In this document: positions 43,680 through 54,400 of the stretch, one piece after another
Numbering within the stretch: position 1 is the stretch's first letter
Layout of the letters: each line of letters begins with the position of its first letter
From: Diploptera punctata
Lineage: Eukaryota > Arthropoda > Insecta > Blattodea > Blaberidae
Direction of reading: 5' to 3'
Length of the DNA: 64,000 bases
Assembly: GCA_030220185.1 (NCBI GenBank)
Contig: JASPKZ010010234.1
Span: 1-64,000, forward strand
Translations under genes and position numbers: made by a program
Notes under the pieces: model-generated
Told to the model about the DNA's origin: nothing
Seen by the model: only the letters and a program-made list of their open reading frames with translations
The model's database searches: none

Positions 43680-44320
43680 ATCCCATGTCACAGATTTACG
43701 GCATGTAAAATATCTCTGGTCTGGTGTAAGTGGCCTCTGAGAAAAATTTGTCGATCTCATCATACACAAATTTAATTACAATGCTAGTGGCGTGAGTTGT
43801 TAAAGATCAAAATAGACCTACACATGAATTTAAATTCAAATAAGAAATTATTAATTTTCTCATTCAATCATATGAACTGGATCACAAACTTATTGTAAGA
43901 AAACTAGAATTAATATGCCTGCTCAGTAGGTCAAGAATTAGGTGAGAGATAAACATTACGCATGATTTGAATTATACAAAGTATGATTGTAAAATATTAA
44001 CTCAAAATAGGGATTCACGGAGAGTGTATGTCTGCATGGCCAGGAACCTCCAGTTTTGATGGTATCAATCATTTAATCATATGAATGTATATTATGTCTC
44101 AGGATAAAATTTTTAGTCAGTAAATTAAATTTAATTCAATGTATTATCATCCCTTTCAAAAGAAGCCATTACATTACATACTCGTGTAACTATCTTCCCT
44201 TCCAAAAGGAGCCATACTCAGGAATTTCACACCCTGAAGATCCATTGAGCCTTACTGGATTTGAACTCGTGAATCTCGGAATCAATGACTCACAGTAAAG
44301 TCATACTACTTCCTATGATA
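43680..44320. mobile_element. SINE5-like fragments around a LINE-A scrap
   Basis: 43680-43760 (CAGATTTACGGCATGTAAAA; AGTGGCCTCTGAGAAAAATT) matches the SINE5 body. 43890-44075 is a degraded plus-strand LINE-A end (AGTAGGTCAAGAATTAGGTG; CATGGCCAGGAACCTCC). 44155-44320, minus strand, has a tRNA-like B box (GAGTTCAAATCCAGTAAGG) with an A-box-like stretch upstream. All are old and mutated. Confidence 0.55.
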
Positions 44321-45490
44321 ATCCTAATATTTTAATGTAATCAGCAATAATATTGTTGAAATATTCAAATTCTCTGATTTAAGCTGTCAGGGTGAGCAAA
44401 ATTAACCATTAGTCTCAAACAGAGGAGTAGGTGGAATTATATAAAATGAATAATTATTGAAGCAACTAGCTTACTGGTATCACATAATGTTTAGGTCCAT
44501 CTATTATTACCAACCATATTTTGATATTTTATCATTATATATTTCATAATACCGGTACCACAGATTTAACTGCCTAATATAAAAATTTTTTAGTTAGGAG
44601 GTATTGGATTTAAGGGTACCAACTGAAAATAGTATTAATGCTTTAAAAATACTTGAAGAACCAGCTTAAAAAATATTCAAACCTAATTTTTAAAAACAAT
44701 ATAAAAGAAACATAAACAAAATCATGTTTTTACAAATATAAAGAAAGAATATTATGCTCTAAAAAAAATACTGCACTTACCCTCAAGAACAACGCCAAAC
44801 TTCTGGATATCACTCACAACATGGCACAAACTACACTAATATCACTGATTACACAACACAACATTCACAAGACAAAATATATGTTAATATTTAAAATGTG
44901 GTCACTTAAATGTTGTCAAATTAGTGGAACTGACACACATCACTGAAGTGAAATTGATATACTGATACTTTGAATAAAAAACAATTGGGCATAGAATCTA
45001 TAAGGCTGTGCTCAATAAAAAGAACATTAAAAAATTGCATGAGTAAGGTTTCTCTTTAAAGAGATCTAATTGAGGATAGGGTGAAAACTTGACAACTCAG
45101 ATATTTTTCAAAAATTATTTTCCTGCATCATATTGTTGGTATAAAAAATTATCAAATTCTGTTGTGACTATAATAGTCGACAAAGAAAAAAAATCAAAAC
45201 ACATTTATGACACATATCAGACTTTAATATCAATTCTCAGGGAAAAAATATTTTATGGATTGTCAAGTTTTATGCCCAGGCACCTCAATTATGGATATTT
45301 TATTATATTCTCATGAGTAAAATACATGAATTGAAATATAATCACACTGAATATGGAATAGAATAGTAATTTTACTACTATAATGTTACTTAACCTCTTT
45401 TTACATTGAATACTTTTCCTAGCATCATTACATAAAACAGAAGAAGATAATAATGAAGAAAACGATTGTACCGGTACAGCAAAACTAGTT
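44321..45490. other. No recognisable feature
   Basis: AT-rich. A 75-codon frame at 45089 shows no motif or composition suggesting a gene. Confidence 0.4.
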
Positions 45491-45494
45491 AAGG

Positions 45495-45855
45495 TGATTT
45501 AAAACTATCCGATTGAGGGTCTTTCCACTTTTCAAGCGGTTGCCCTTTTACCAGCCGGCTGCTGGCCCTTCACTCCACATGTGTCAATCACAGAGGGTAA
45601 TGATCAACAGCCAGTGTAGGGGTGACATGTGGTTAGCATGTCGAGTCCCACCAGCCGTTATAGTTGGTTCCTCAACCTGGAGCCGCACTTACTGTAGCTA
45701 CCCAATTGCCTCACGATGCTGGGTGGGCACCGGTCCCATACTGGCCGAAATACTATGAGAAATTCCTTACCCCATGGAGACTCAAACCAGCGCAAGTACC
45801 GTAGCTCTGTGCATAACTTCCTACCTTAACCGCTCGGCTACGGCGCGGGACTATC
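45495..45855 (-). mobile_element. SINE3, near full length
   Basis: The minus strand begins CCGCGCCGTAGCCGAGCGGT (tRNA Ser/Leu-like A-box region), has the B box GGTTTGAGTCTCCATGG, then GGCCAGTATGGGACCGGTGC, ACCCAGCATCGTGAGGC, CTATAACGGCTGGTGGG and CAGCAGCCGGCTGGTAAAAG. The head is the best preserved of the SINE3 copies. Confidence 0.88.
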
Positions 45856-45956
45856 CACAGATATCAAACTTGCACATTTAACAATTCAACCTACTGAAAT
45901 AGTTAATAAATTCTCTTTAAAAATTTCTAAGACCAAGCATTATTAAACTTTAAATA

Positions 45957-46094
45957 CTTACTTACTCACTGCCACTATCGAACCCATAGGTTTATGGCTG
46001 CGTGAACATAAGCTCTCCATACATTCCTATCCTGAGCTAATGCTTTTCAATCATTCCCTGTTATAATCTACTTCTCTCAAAATCATAGTTAATG
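45957..46094 (-). mobile_element. LINE-A terminal fragment just upstream of the Sina-like sequence
   Basis: Reversed (GTAA)n tail and ~120 bp of the C-terminal coding end. TTAAACTTTAAAT at 45943-45955 and TTAAACTTTTAAAT at 46095-46108 look like a target-site duplication with one indel. Confidence 0.85.
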
Positions 46095-46129
46095 TTAAAC
46101 TTTTAAATGCTGAACAAAAATATATTTAT

Positions 46130-46188
46130 CATTTTTGTCTAGTGTGTGTAATTAGTTTAAAATTACAATTATTCTTTTCTCATTTCAG
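46130..46188 (+). promoter_or_regulatory. Candidate 3' splice site before the Sina-like frame
   Basis: TTACAATTATTCTTTTCTCA then TTTCAG ends at 46188: a branch-like A-rich stretch, pyrimidine tract and AG. It implies an upstream non-coding exon if the locus was once a spliced gene rather than a retrocopy. Based on consensus alone. Confidence 0.4.
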
Positions 46189-47116
46189 GAGGAAAAGCTA
46201 TTGGTAAACTGACCAGAAATACTGCCACAATGAATAATTCAATAAAAGATCTTCACCATCGCCTCATGAAGGAACTCGAGTGCCAAGTCTGCATGGAAAA
46301 TCATGGTGCCACCAATCGACTATGCCACAATGGCCACAGCCTCTGTTGCAACTGCAGAGTTACCTTGGAGAACTGCACAATCTGCAGAGGAGCATTTCTG
46401 CAGGTACGCCAATCTATCACTGGAGAGTTTGATTCCTGAATCCCTGCACCCTTGCAAAAATTTCTGAGCGAGGATGTACCGGTCTGTTCTCAAAATCAGA
46501 GCTCAAGTACCTTGAACCAAAATGCGAGCACGGTCTCTTCAGGTGTCCCATTTGCAACAATCTCAAAGCAAGAATGTAGTTGGTCTGGTTCAATTGTATG
46601 CGATTAAAAGACCATGTCAAACAACAACACGATGACAAGGAGCGTCCAGTACGTATCAAAAAAATTCAAGACAATGCTACACAATGTTGAAAAATCTCAG
46701 CGTTTCTACAAACATTCATAACGATGGATGAACTCTTTTATGTCAAATGGGTTCTGTATACAGGGTTATTTCCATTGTGCTGTATTTTATGTTGGTCCTT
46801 ATAGAAATCTTCTGATTATAAATACAGATTTTCTATCACGACAAATGATGGCGAAACTGTGACTGGTTGTTCTCGAACCCATAGCTTCTTGGATGATGTC
46901 GAGATGTTTTGGCGACAAGGGGAAATGCATAAAATTGAATCATGCAATTGTACAGAGATCCTACATGACAATGGTCACCTGCCATTCAGAATGGAAATCT
47001 CTAAAATAATTGATAATAAGAATGTCAATGTAAATAGGATGTGTGTTTGTATAATTAAGATGGAGGAGTTGAATTTCATTTTCAAGCTGCCATTGTGCTT
47101 TTCATTTCAAGTTTGA
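46189..47116 (+). pseudogene. Sina/SIAH-type E3 ubiquitin ligase-like, frameshifted
   Basis: An ATG at 46230 opens a 69-codon frame with a RING core: ELECQVCMENHG, RLCHNGHSLCCNCR and NCTICRGAFLQVR, the C-x2-C...C-x-H-x2-C-x2-C...C-x2-C pattern of Sina-family ligases. Homology continues after a shift near 46402 (NLSLESLIPESLHPCKNF), after another near 46463 (GCTGLFSKSELKYLEPKCEH, FRCPICN; SIAH-type zinc finger), then past a stop at 46577 (RLKDHVKQQHDD), ELFYVKW, and FSITTNDGETVTGCSRTHSF with LDDVEMFWRQGE (substrate-binding domain). Such proteins are ~280 residues and this fits end to end, but with at least three frameshifts and two stops. CAG at 46186-46188 with a pyrimidine tract before it makes a plausible 3' splice site 41 bp upstream of the ATG. 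Pseudogene is the best reading; sequencing error is an alternative. Confidence 0.8.
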
Positions 47117-49600
47117 AATATTTTATTTTATCCCATTGTGTTTCATTGTTTATACTATTCCAAATTTTTATCAGTTATAATTGTAAATGAGCAAAATTAT
47201 GGGAGACTGAGATCAAATTGTAAATAGATCAAATTTTAGAAGGTCAGAATTTGATAAGATATATTAAATTCTCAATGATTATTTGATTGGATCAGATTGA
47301 GGAGGATGGAAATGGATAGAGCTCCAAAACTTATCCGTGCTACAATAATAAGTGAACAAGAAGAGACAAAAAAACTGAGGTTATAAATTTTTGATTTATA
47401 ACTTTTATGAAAGAAACCAGAAGAAAATTATCAACTCTGTTTAATATATCAATTTTATATTATTGCTAATTTTCTTTTTTTAAACCACAAAGTTTGTTTA
47501 GTATTTAAATTATCACTTTAAAATTTAATTTGTTGTATTCAAGCACTGAACTTTGAATGGCATTTATGTTAAAATTTAGTGAGATACTCAATACTAAAGA
47601 GAAAATATGTGAGTGAACGTGAAGCATATGTGGAAAGTTTTACTGCCACATTCAATTTGTACAATTTATTTTGACAAATATTTACATTCATCAGACATAG
47701 TTTTGCCCATTTACAACTGTATTGATTTAACTTGAATTGACTTCTAATAGATGCTAAAACACATTATGTGCACATGAGTTAGCATCACAAGTGGAAAATT
47801 CCACATGTCTAGTCATTTTGGAATTGCAAATATAATTTATTCAGGATTTTTAAACAACTATTTCAACACAAACAATTTTTATTTCAAATTTACAAACACT
47901 TTTTTGCTCCTACAAAGAATAGCTTCAAATACATATAATATATCTCTATGTTTACAGAAAGAAAAAAATAGAGATTAGTAAGTTTTAGAATAATTTTAAG
48001 ACTGCCTGGAAAACCCCACTTTAAGTTGGCAGACATTAATTTTTTTCAGTCGAGCAAAATAAAATGAATCAGGAAAAAACATTCAATTTTGAGATCTTAA
48101 TGCATCTATTAGATCAGGGGTGGGTGTTATGTACCCTCAGAGCACTGGTGTACTCATATAAACATTGCCCACAATGACTACAGATAAGGGAAAGTACAAA
48201 CCAGTTCAGTGTTGTGCCTTTCAAATTCTTATCTGGTAGTAGAAATGATATAAATTGGATTGTACTCCATTGATCAGACTTCATGTCATTTTTGTATACA
48301 ATTAAGGGTTTGAAAACTGTACATAAAGAGAGGTGAGGCTCAGACTGAGTATCTAGATGCCCGAATATTTGAACTTTTAAAGGTTGTATTCAATTCGTAC
48401 ATAATCCCCCAAAATGAAAGAAATTTTTGCCTTTTCACTATATCTACACCCTAAACTAGTACAAGTCAAAAAAATAATTATAAAAAAGGAAAATCTCAGT
48501 TTCAAACAAATGTAACATCTTAAATAAGGAAAATTATTTAAATAAGTGCAATTTGGAGTTAATATAATTGCAGGACACTAATTGTTGACCTTTTTAAGTA
48601 ATATCAGGCCTGTATTGGATTACTTCATTAACTAGATATAAAATACAAGCACCAAGCTGTTTATAGCATCCAAATATTTTAGGTATTTACTCAAAATACC
48701 CTATTTTAAAAGTAAAATTTTCAAAAATTCAATAAAATATTTAGTTTTGTCCCAAAAACATGATTTTTTTTAATGTTCAGCAATTTCTCCTCTTTCCAAT
48801 ACAATAAAAACAGAAAATTGATAGTTGCCTCCTTAAGGTGGGTTTTACACAGGAAGTCTCATATTTTATATAATAATTTTAATGTTTTATTAATATATAT
48901 ATGTATATATTAATATATATATTACACCAGCAGGTGCTATATTTACTGGCTATCAATCCTATTATATGGACAGTTTACAGTTAAAGATAGCGGAAATCAT
49001 TTTCTTCAGCAGTAAAATTGTAATTTTACAATTTCAGTTCAGTTTTAGCATCTGTCTGTATGTTAAATTTTGATTCAGGTGACACCCTTAACATGATAAC
49101 AATAACATTGAATTATATTAGTCTGTTTTTATAACTCAGTGAATTCTTTAGAGTGATGCTAGTCCATTTTACAGGCTGGGACACAATTACAATAGAAAAA
49201 TGATTACCACCAAAGAAACAACTCACTCTTTTTATAAACATTTTTAAATTTTCTTTATTCTGATATTTTTATCTTTAAGTAATATTTTCAACCTTTTTTC
49301 AATGATATTTTGTGTTTTCGTTTATAAAGAATGATTCTCAGCATTTCATTAAGGAAGTCAATGTATGAATTGGAAATTTTTCACTTTATTTCATAAAATA
49401 AGATTTTGCTTGGTCATGTATCATCCTCATTCTTAACTAAATTCCAGCTGAGTCATTAGCATCAGCTCTTCATTGTGCTTCTGGTGGAGTGTAATTGAAC
49501 TTTAAGATCAAATCTTGCTCACGTAGAATTTTGAAACTTATAACTTGTTTTTTGTTTTCCTGAATATATATATTTTCCCATTATGAGCTCAGTTTTTCTA
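47117..49600. other. Quiet AT-rich stretch
   Basis: No open frame above 60 codons and no copies of the window's repeat families. A TATATA-rich palindrome is at ~48890-48925. It could be intron or long 3' UTR; nothing decides. Confidence 0.45.
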
Positions 49601-49604
49601 ACAT

Positions 49605-49915
49605 CATGGAGTGGACATGTATAGAAGGCCCTTGGCCTGCCTGCTGGTTCCTGACTTCACATTCACATGTGTTCAATTGCTGAGGAAGATGAACATACAC
49701 CCAATACAGGAATGACATATTATCCGGCCAGGTCCTTCAGTCATTGTGTCTCAATCTGGAGCCACTACTTTTTATAAACTACTTGAATTTCTCACAATGC
49801 TGGATGGGCAACTAGTCTCATGAGAAAATTCCTTCCTCCAAGGGGACTCGAATCAGTGCTCGAATCTTTGGTACTATGCCAAAACATGGTGCCTTAGATT
49901 GCTTAGCTATGGCAT
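49605..49915 (-). mobile_element. SINE3, diverged
   Basis: The minus strand has ATAGCTAAGCAATCTAAGGC (A-box region), GATTCGAGTCCCCTTGGAGG (B box), CCATCCAGCATTGTGAG and GGCAGGCCAAGGGCCTTCTA. More mutated than the 45.5-kb copy. Confidence 0.75.
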
Positions 49916-49924
49916 GGTCTGTCA

Positions 49925-50370
49925 GTCCTACTAATATTTCTTCTCTTCATTTTCTTCTTCAGCACAATTTTGTTACAGTTGTCACCATCTCTCCATCCTC
50001 TGTTGCCATCTTTCTCTACTCTGGCATTCTTCAATATTTAAGTTAATTTTTTTTATTGTCTCATAAATGTCATCACTTCAGTTGTATCATGGATGACCCT
50101 CAATATCTTTTTCTTGAGATGTTAATATTTTATTAAAGATTCTTCCTTCATTCTACTGACATGACCAAACCAATCTAACTGTCTCTTCTGAACATCATCA
50201 AGAATACCTCTCTCCATTTTTATTCCTTCTCATTAAGTATTTTATCTAGACATTTTTTACATAAACTGCAACTCAAAAAACCCATTTCAGTGCTCAGAAG
50301 TTTATTTTTATTTCCACTACTTATACCCCACATCTCTGATACATACAAATAAAACTTTGAATTAGAGAGC
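49925..50370 (-). mobile_element. LINE-E-like C-terminal remnant, antisense
   Basis: The minus strand gives MERGILDDVQKRQLDWFGHV followed by SRMKEESLIK, and a shifted DAQ-REWRRWRQL-like end. The GHVxRM...W-x-DREWR layout is the end of a non-LTR ORF. Several indels. Confidence 0.55.
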
Positions 50371-50960
50371 TGTATATTTTTCTTCTTATTTTTTATTATA
50401 TAAAATATCTAAATGTTATAATAATTTAACATCATCTTCAGTTTTATAATTCTGTATGAAACTATGAGGTGCTACGCAAGATTTTTCTATTTTGTCAAAT
50501 TTAATGTTCCTGAAATGTTTTTAGTTCTAATTTCTGATTCATACTATAACTTCATTAATATTTACTTCAATATGTATATTCCTATAAATTTTTTTAGGTA
50601 CCATTAAGAAATTAAGTTTTATAGCAATTGTTTTATAAATTTATCAAATTGAAAACTGAAATCTAAAACTGAACAAATTTATTTTTTATAATGAAAATTT
50701 ATATTGTTGTTTGTATTTGAAACACAATGGTTTTCAAGCTGTGATATCAAACTTGAAATATGAATTTTCTTTCATTTGAAAAGAAAATGTACATATTGTG
50801 TATATTTATATAAATGTGTTACTAACAATTTTATACCTATGTATATTACGTTACTGTGGTTTACACACAGTGCCAATTGTACATAATGTGATTAACAACT
50901 CAGCTAATATGAAATTTCACAATTTAAAAGAAAAATGTACACAAGATTGAGAAAAATAAT
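50371..50960. other. No recognisable feature
   Basis: AT-rich, no frames or repeats recognised. Confidence 0.4.
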
Positions 50961-50966
50961 ATATAA

Positions 50967-51285
50967 TTATATTTAACTTTTATTAGGAATTAATCACTAT
51001 GAGGTTTAATTTATGGTGAAATTAAATGTTTCTTACCTCTCCTCATATAAATTTTCTAAGTTGATCGCGATTTCGAGACTATAACTGTCTCATCATCAGA
51101 ACTTTGTGGCGACTGGTGTTATGTCGATCGGAAGAAACAGAGGGAGGGAAGGAGAAGAGTTTCTTCGATCGACATAACACCAGTCGCCAACGAAGTTCTG
51201 ATGATGAGACAGTTATAGTCTCGAAATCGCGATCAACTTAGAAAATATATATGAGGAGAGGTAAGAAACATTTAATTTCACCATA
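50967..51285. mobile_element. Fold-back MITE copy 1
   Basis: Arms of ~120 bp (TATGGTGAAATTAAATGTTT inward to TGGTGTTATGTCGATCGGAA) are inverted around a short centre at ~51135-51160. A one-sided ~45-bp extension (TTATATTTAACTTTTATTAG to GGTTTAATT) lies on the left only. ATATAATTAT at 50961-50970 and 51283-51292 may be a duplication but overlaps the assumed element ends. Confidence 0.88.
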
Positions 51286-51664
51286 TAATTATGTACTTAT
51301 TTTAATTACTTCTTTGAAATTTGTTAAAAATCAAGATGAACTTGAACTTAATGTGTTGAAGATGGGGTTAAAAATTAAAAGAAATATAATATTAGATTTC
51401 ATACTAGCTGATAAATTTATAATTTTGTTTTGTGTTCAATAAATAATTTATATGTCATTATTATGTAATAAGTGTGCCATTATGATTGTGATTTTTTTTA
51501 TATTTTTATGTACCTGATATACATTCTCACATTGTAGTAATTAACCAAGAATTACATGGTGCCATTATTTTATTTTATACTGTGTCACATTTCACTCAAT
51601 TTCACTCTTAAAAAAATCTATGCTGATGATTCACAGCAAATAAAAGAACATGAAGACTGTCTTG

Positions 51665-52200
51665 TATTATCCATACACGGACAACACAAGATGGGCTAAA
51701 ATGATCTTAGAATAGACATCACCAGGGAGAAAAAGATTGGCATGACTTAAACACATTTGGAAAATGATATCCATGAAGCAATGAAAGGAAGGAGATGGGA
51801 AGAAAATCACTTATATTTAACTTTTATAGGAATTAATCACTATGAGGTTTAATTTATGGTGAAATTAAATGTTTCTTACCTATCCTCATAAATATTTTCT
51901 AAGTTGATCGCGATTTCGAGACTATAACTGTCTCATCATCAGAACTTTGTTGGCGACTGGTGTTATGTCGATCGGACGAAACTTCCCCTGGGAAGAAGGA
52001 GAGTTTCTTCCGATCGACATAACACCAGTCGCCAACAAAGTTCTGATGATGAGACAGTTATAGTCTCGAAATCGCGATCAACTTAGAAAATTTATATGAG
52101 GAGAGGTAAGAAACATTTAATTTCACCATAAGAAAATCACTGCTTAGACAGAAGGAATGGAAATTGGGAACAGAGAAACAATACCAGTTGTAACAATCTG
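51665..52200 (+). mobile_element. LINE-E-like C-terminal remnant split by the MITE
   Basis: Left of the MITE is a PGRKRLA-like then THLENDIHEAMKGRRW stretch; right of it, CLDRRNGNWEQRN. This matches the antisense remnant at ~57065-57350 (RIIPPGRKRLGHPKH, IQEAVKERRLEE). Frames are broken. Confidence 0.55.
51811..52130. mobile_element. Fold-back MITE copy 2, inserted in a LINE remnant
   Basis: Nearly identical to copy 1, including the left 45-bp extension, with differences in the centre. AGAAAATCAC at 51801-51810 recurs at 52131-52140. The flanks are LINE-E-like coding remnants (left: EAMKGRRWEEN at ~51775; right: CLDRRNGNWEQRN at ~52140) that read through once the element and one repeat are ignored. 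Confidence 0.92.
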
Positions 52201-52259
52201 TAAAATAAAAGAATATCAAGCCAGAAAAAAGAGGCCTCTGAGCAAAATAATTAAATCCT

Positions 52260-52800
52260 TTTATGCCCAAATTTAAATTGCAATACCAATGACCTGAGTA
52301 GTTAAAGAGTAAAGTTATGACAAATGTTTTGGTATCTAATGTCGAGCACTTGACAATGAAATCATTCGCTCTCTTGCACTCCAATATTTAGCAGGAAGGC
52401 TGGTCTCTTCTACAAAAGTTAAACAACAGAGGAGATGGTTTCTTTCCATATCTTCATTTAAATTGCAAAAAAGGACATTTAGGTGAATCTGTTATGCCAA
52501 GTCTGTGCAGGTGATTATTCAAGCAGTCATGCCCCGTTAGCAGTCTGAATGTTGCTACTGCGGATTTTCTTTGTAATGTAGTAATGTCATAAGCTTATAG
52601 ATTTTCCCATTCCTTTCCAGATGTTTTAGTGGTGTATTCTTCTCTAAGTTTATTGATATATTTATTTGAGATAATTCTTTTGATAGAGTGAAAGGAAACT
52701 GGAGTAGAAGTTGGGTTTGAAACAATTTTGCTACCCTTCTTGGCCAGAAAATCGGCTATTTCATTGCCTTATGACAAGTGTTGGGTTGGAATTTTATTAC
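52260..52800 (-). mobile_element. LINE RNase H region and zinc-knuckle tail, antisense
   Basis: Minus-strand segments read GNEIADFLAKKGSKIVSNPT (RNase H C-terminal region), FHSIKRIISNKYINKLREEY, TGHDCLNNHLHRLGITDSPK, CPFCNLNEDMERNHLLCC and KYWSARERMISLSSAR. This order (RNase H end, GHDCLxxHLxRxxI, CPxC...HLxxC, YWxARxxM) is what I recall from the ends of RNase H-bearing insect LINE ORFs. Two stops or shifts. No RT is present here. Confidence 0.75.
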
Positions 52801-53023
52801 CAAGATTCATTTCATCACATTTAACCATTTCATAGAATCATTAAGAAATAAAATAAATAAATAGATACAATATGATCTGAGATGTAAATAATCTATAAGT
52901 AGAAACAAATGTTTTTAATAAAAAAGAAGAAATGTGACATGGCATGAAATAAAATATTGTATATAACTAGTATAGAAATGTCATTTGTTTGCAAATTTCA
53001 CATTTGTTAAATACATCATGAAC
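52801..53023. other. No recognisable feature
   Basis: AT-rich sequence only. Confidence 0.4.
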
Positions 53024-53035
53024 ATGCCATTTGTT

Positions 53036-53275
53036 AAAATATATATGCAGTCAATATACCCATTTCACCAATTAATGTTTTAAAATGGTCAACAAGTTTC
53101 TACAGCCAAGCTGTCATTCTCAAGACCAGATATTGACGTCAATATCTGGTCTTGAGAATGACAGCTTGGCTGTAGAAACTTGTTGACCATTTTAAAACAT
53201 TAATTGGTGAAATGGGTATATTGACTGCATATATATTTTAATATTTTATCACCAAGAAGATCATTTGTGTATTAA
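53036..53275. mobile_element. Perfect palindromic MITE-like element
   Basis: 53035-53240 is a perfect inverted repeat with no spacer (103-bp arms, centre GACGTC at 53135-53140). A one-sided ~35-bp extension follows on the right. ATGCCATTTGTT at 53024-53035 recurs at 53276-53287, a 12-bp flanking direct repeat. No coding. Confidence 0.85.
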
Positions 53276-53287
53276 ATGCCATTTGTT

Positions 53288-53880
53288 CATGTGATTGCTC
53301 AGTTTCTGTACTAGTAAATAGTATTTTATCATTAAACACATTGTAATTTCAGGTTTAAGTAGTAGAAGTTTTTTGATTCAATAGAGAAGTACTGGTATAA
53401 TTTCCATAAACAAAATATTGTATTTTATCATTTTTTACATATATTATATTTAATACATAAGCCATGATATTAGATATGCTTATTAATTATCAATTTATAT
53501 ATTAGTTTAAAAATTGAAAACCTCCCTTGATTAACAATATTGTGTGTGACATTCATTTTAGATGGAAGACTATCTCATAACCAAATTTAATTAAGTCGTA
53601 AATGATATCACATATTTAAATAGTATGCCAGCTTCTTGCTGAGTAATTGAGGAATATTACAAATATTAATAAATTTTCTAAATTAGTAGGTTGCAATAGC
53701 TGTCAAAAATACCACATTTCTTTCTGGTTTTTAAAAAGATACATAATGTACTAAATTAATTTAAATATCATCCCTGCAGTGCTATACTACGCCAACTCCT
53801 AATTAATAGTTTTAAATATTGAGGAAAAAAAACTTTGAAATTATTCAAACAAATAATGAAAATATAAATTTCAATTAAAC

Positions 53881-53928
<48 letters not shown>

Positions 53929-54060
53929 GGATTGGAAGATAGTGCTGTATAGTATTAGATAGAACAGATATTGTATATTTATACAGCAGTATTATCTTAA
54001 AAGTTTTTTTTTTTTTGAGTTGGTGTGCTGTAGTACTGGAGCGATGATATGATAAATTTT
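53288..54060. other. Unassigned DNA with an (AT)n microsatellite
   Basis: A 40-bp AT dinucleotide run at ~53884-53923; otherwise nothing recognised. Confidence 0.5.
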
Positions 54061-54064
54061 AAAA

Positions 54065-54400
54065 TATTATTGGTCGGCTGGGGTTGATGGATTTTATAGG
54101 ATGGAAAAATCCAAGGAGCAAGTCGTCCGGGACGGACTTTAAGCCATGGGTCCCAAATCTGAAGATTTTCAGGCTCGTAAAAGATCCTTAAGCCTGAATA
54201 AAAAGGCCTCTAAGCAAAAAATTACCAATCTCAATGTCCTAGTAATACCTAAGTTACCTGCTAGATGTCTCGTTGAGTTAGTATATTGACTGCATGCCAT
54301 TCATGGCATATATAGGCAAATAAGCTAACTAAATTGACTTGGTCTAGTAACTCCTAACAAAGGAGAGGTTATGACTCAACATTGGGCTATACCATTGTAG
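54065..54400 (+). mobile_element. SINE2, head truncated, type a 3' end
   Basis: Starts just after the B box (GGTCGGCTGGGGTTGATGG), body with CAAGGAGCAAGTCGTCCGGG and GAAGATTTTCAGGCTCGTAA, end GGTCTAGTAACTCCTAACAA. Same end as 17963-18005. Confidence 0.82.

Noticed and set aside
45089..45316. 75-codon plus-strand frame
   Set aside because: No recognisable domain, and length is within chance for AT-rich DNA.
50961..51292. ATATAATTAT as a firm target-site duplication for MITE copy 1
   Set aside because: The repeats overlap the element ends fixed by copy 2 and are AT-rich, so chance is likely.
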